From contig JAJRRA010000063.1 in the NCBI GenBank assembly GCA_024279945.1, forward strand, positions 1 to 46,239: DNA of 46,239 nucleotides, in the 5' to 3' direction. A model generated the notes under the pieces. It had not been told where the DNA came from, did not search any database, and saw only the letters and a list, made by a program, of their open reading frames with translations. The position numbers and the translations under genes are program-made. Below, piece after piece: positions 44,081 to 46,239 of the stretch (position 1 is the stretch's first letter; each line of letters opens with the position of its first letter). This DNA is from Gammaproteobacteria bacterium. GTDB taxonomy: Bacteria > Pseudomonadota > Gammaproteobacteria > Xanthomonadales > SZUA-36.

Positions 44081-45457
44081 ATGAAAAAATATTCAGGCTG
44101 GATTATTGCAGCCAGTTTCTTTGTTGGCGTTTTTGCCGCAGGCAATGCGTGCGCTACCAACGGCTACTTTACCCATGGCACAGGTACTAAGAACAAGGCC
44201 ATGGCAGGTGCCGGCATCGCACTTCCTGAAGATGCCATCGACGTTACCAACAACCCGGCGGTGGCCCCTTTTGTCGGTAATCAGTTGATCATCGGTGCAG
44301 CCCTGTTCAGCCCCACTCGGAAATACAGCACCAGCGAGAGCCAGCTTAACGGTCAGTTTGGTGCCTTCACAATCGGCCCCAATAACATCAAAAGTTCTTC
44401 CAATTACTTCGTTATTCCTCATATTGCGAAAAGCTGGCAACTGAGTAATGGCAGCGCCTGGGCGCTGGCTTTCTATGGTCGGGGTGGTATGAACACCGAC
44501 TGGAAGGGTGGTACGGCGACTTTTGACCCGGATGGACCCGGCCCCGCTGGCCCGATGACCTTCGATGGCACCTTCGGGGCGGGAAAAGCCGGTGTGAACC
44601 TCAGCCAGGCCTTTCTTGATGTTACCTGGGCCAAGAAAATCAACGACAAGGTTTCGCTGGGTATCGCAGGAGTTTTTGTAGCGCAGATGTTCAAGGCCAA
44701 TGGTGTCGGCTCTTTTGCCGGTTTCACCGAGACTTTTGCTGCCAGTGGCGGCACGGTATTTCCCACCAATCTTTCCAATAACGGTACTGACTGGTCCTAC
44801 GGCGCCGGCTTGAAAATCGGTCTGCACGCACCAATCAGTGATGTGCTTAGTTTTGGTATTTCCTATCAGACCAAGATTTACATGACCGAATTCGACAGTT
44901 ATTCCGACCTGTTTGCAAAGCAGGGAGATTTTGATATACCGGCAAATCTGAAAATTGGTGTGACCTTCCACCCCAACAAAGATCTGGCCTTGAGTTTTGA
45001 TATTGAGAATACTTGGTTCAGTGGTGTGGACTCCGTCGGCAATTCGATCATGAATCTCTTCGCCTGCCCCACCGCAGGACAAGGTGGAACGGATCTTTCC
45101 AGTTGCCTGGGTGGTGACAATGGTGGTGGATTTGGCTGGGATGATATGACCACGTACAAGGTCGGTCTCGCCTGGAAGGCAGGTGAAGACTGGACCTGGC
45201 GCTTCGGATACAGTTACGGAAAGCAACCCATTCCTGGCAGTGAGATAACGTTCAATATCCTGGCGCCTGCCACGGTTGAAAGCACCCTCACGACCGGCTT
45301 CACCGTGAGCAGGACTAAGAACCGTGAGCTGAATGTTGCGTTGATGTATGCGCCGAACAACAAAGTGACCGGTTCTCAAAACTTCGATCCTACCCAGAGC
45401 GTCACGCTTAAAATGTACCAGTGGGAAGCGGAAGTCAGCTACGGCTGGAGATTTTAG
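44081..45457 (+). CDS. FadL/OmpP1-type outer-membrane transporter
   Basis: A 458-residue protein with a signal peptide (cleavage near CA-TNGYF at about 25) and the FadL start ATNGYFTHGTGTKNKAMAGA, where the plugging N-terminus lies. Many alternating beta-strands follow and the last residue is Phe (YGWRF), as in outer-membrane barrels. FadL proteins let hydrophobic compounds, such as fatty acids and aromatics, through the outer membrane. GGAGGAGG precedes the ATG. It follows arsR2 by 150 nt and has its own predicted operator, so it is probably regulated with the cluster. Substrate is unknown. Confidence 0.92.
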   Translation: MKKYSGWIIAASFFVGVFAAGNACATNGYFTHGTGTKNKAMAGAGIALPEDAIDVTNNPAVAPFVGNQLIIGAALFSPTRKYSTSESQLNGQFGAFTIGPNNIKSSSNYFVIPHIAKSWQLSNGSAWALAFYGRGGMNTDWKGGTATFDPDGPGPAGPMTFDGTFGAGKAGVNLSQAFLDVTWAKKINDKVSLGIAGVFVAQMFKANGVGSFAGFTETFAASGGTVFPTNLSNNGTDWSYGAGLKIGLHAPISDVLSFGISYQTKIYMTEFDSYSDLFAKQGDFDIPANLKIGVTFHPNKDLALSFDIENTWFSGVDSVGNSIMNLFACPTAGQGGTDLSSCLGGDNGGGFGWDDMTTYKVGLAWKAGEDWTWRFGYSYGKQPIPGSEITFNILAPATVESTLTTGFTVSRTKNRELNVALMYAPNNKVTGSQNFDPTQSVTLKMYQWEAEVSYGWRF

Positions 45458-45585
45458 CAGTCTGTCAGACTTTGAGCCATTGAATCGATTTGTTTGTATA
45501 GTCATTATGTAGTTCACCGGTAATCTGGGTAGAAGTTGAAAATGTCCCACCGACAGCGCTTCCGGCGACTTTAGTCGGACGTATT

Positions 45586-46098
45586 TAGAGCTTGCTCAAA
45601 AAGTTATAATATATTGATATGAACGGATTAAATGGCCTTTTTAGGTATTATGGTGTACGAAAAACAAGCCAAACTCCTTAAAAAGCGCGCACCTATGATT
45701 TGTTGTTTATTCCGAAGCGGTACTGGGCGACCCCATCTACGGCACGCGAGATAACCGGCGTTATCTCAAGAATCACCGTATCCGTTTTGCGGGCAAGCCA
45801 CTGGGCAGGCAAAAAAAGTCACGGATGAAAACCGGGAAGAACTCAAACGATTGAAGGCCCAGTGACAAGAAGAATATCGGCAGCGCATTCCGATTGAGGG
45901 CAAGTTCGGCCAGGGCAAAGAACGGCTATAACCTCAACTACATTCGGGCCAGACGTACCGATACTTCCGCAGCCTGGATTAACAGCATCTTCCTGGTGAT
46001 GAAGGGGTGCCGAACCGAAGGGTACTTTGCATCAGTCTATGCGCGATTGAGCGTATTATGAATCAACGGCTGCGTTCTGATATTCTGAGTAGACTCTA
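45586..46098 (+). mobile_element. degenerate IS5-like element, internally deleted
   Basis: The ends are imperfect inverted repeats: TAGAGCTTGCTCAAAAA on the left and the complement of TAGAGTCTACTCAGAAT on the right. The first 120 nt match the second element at 46101. Then the sequence jumps into the 3' part of a transposase (GDPIYGTR, RFAGKPLGR, IPIEGKFGQGK, SAAWINSIFLVM). This part is broken by a stop codon and at least two frameshifts, so it is inactive. The 128 nt between the FadL gene and this element hold only a small hairpin (CGACT-TT-AGTCG). Confidence 0.8.
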
Positions 46099-46100
46099 AC

Positions 46101-46239
46101 TAGAGCCTGCTCAGAAAGTCATAATACACTGATATAAAAGGATTAAATGACTTATTTATGGTACAATAGTGCACGAAAAACAAGCCAAACTCCTTAAAAA
46201 GCGTGCACCTATGATTCGTTGTCGCAGTCACCAACAAAT
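46101..46239 (+). mobile_element. left end of a second IS5-like element (cut by window)
   Basis: Begins TAGAGCCTGCTCAGAAAG, 2 nt after the first remnant, and repeats the first 120 nt of it with scattered substitutions. After the shared CACCTATGATT it reads CGTTGTCGCAGTCACCAAC, the start of a transposase frame (MIRCRSHQQ). Whether it is intact lies outside the window. Confidence 0.75.

Noticed and set aside
44093-45550. 485-codon open frame on the - strand opposite the FadL-type gene
   Set aside because: It mirrors the porin gene, has no ribosome-binding site or recognisable domain, and the + strand gene has a signal peptide, FadL motifs and a strong ribosome-binding site.

Overview
The window is a piece of a gammaproteobacterial chromosome that spans the replication origin. 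The evidence is the order glyQ-glyS-(gmhB position)-gyrB-recF-dnaN-dnaA-rpmH-rnpA-yidC-mnmE, a full LPS assembly set (waaA, lpxL-type acyltransferase, O-antigen ligase, glycosyltransferase), cmoB, and glnE with two nucleotidyltransferase halves. The species cannot be named from the sequence; an environmental, possibly sulfur-influenced, lineage is an inference from the right-hand third.

Left third (1-25.2 kb): a 53-residue membrane protein and an M1 aminopeptidase lipoprotein that runs off the left edge; glnE with a one-base frameshift; a CHCC zinc-finger protein, a GT4 glycosyltransferase and an O-antigen ligase; a lipid A acyltransferase divergent from waaA; a pcm-tolC operon; an ECF sigma factor with a DUF3379 partner; DUF2333, an AmpD-like amidase and DUF2845; a hotdog-like protein; a BaeSR-like two-component pair divergent from a Spy-like chaperone; cmoB; qmcA (frameshifted) with nfeD; glyQ, glyS and a GmhB-like protein that has lost its catalytic residues.

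Origin region (25.2-35.5 kb): dnaA, dnaN, recF and gyrB run leftwards, and rpmH, rnpA, yidC and mnmE run rightwards. The dnaA-dnaN gap is AT-rich and carries two perfect and two near-perfect DnaA boxes, so it is a candidate oriC. Two parS-like palindromes lie inside recF and each encodes the peptide VFHVEH. plsC and yidD are missing from their usual places.

Accessory third (35.5-46.2 kb): where mnmG would normally follow mnmE there is a cluster bounded by two ArsR repressors. Both have the two-cysteine layout of the SqrR/BigR/YgaV persulfide sensors. One arm is rhodanese-RND permease-adaptor-ArsR. Next come a secreted protein with a highly structured leader, then methyltransferase, periplasmic metallo-beta-lactamase-fold protein, second ArsR and a FadL-type porin. 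A shared AT-rich sequence (core ATATTNGAAT) precedes the rhodanese operon, arsR1 and the FadL gene. This looks like a reactive-sulfur-responsive detoxification or export regulon and is the best candidate for an undescribed system here. The window ends in two tandem IS5-like remnants.
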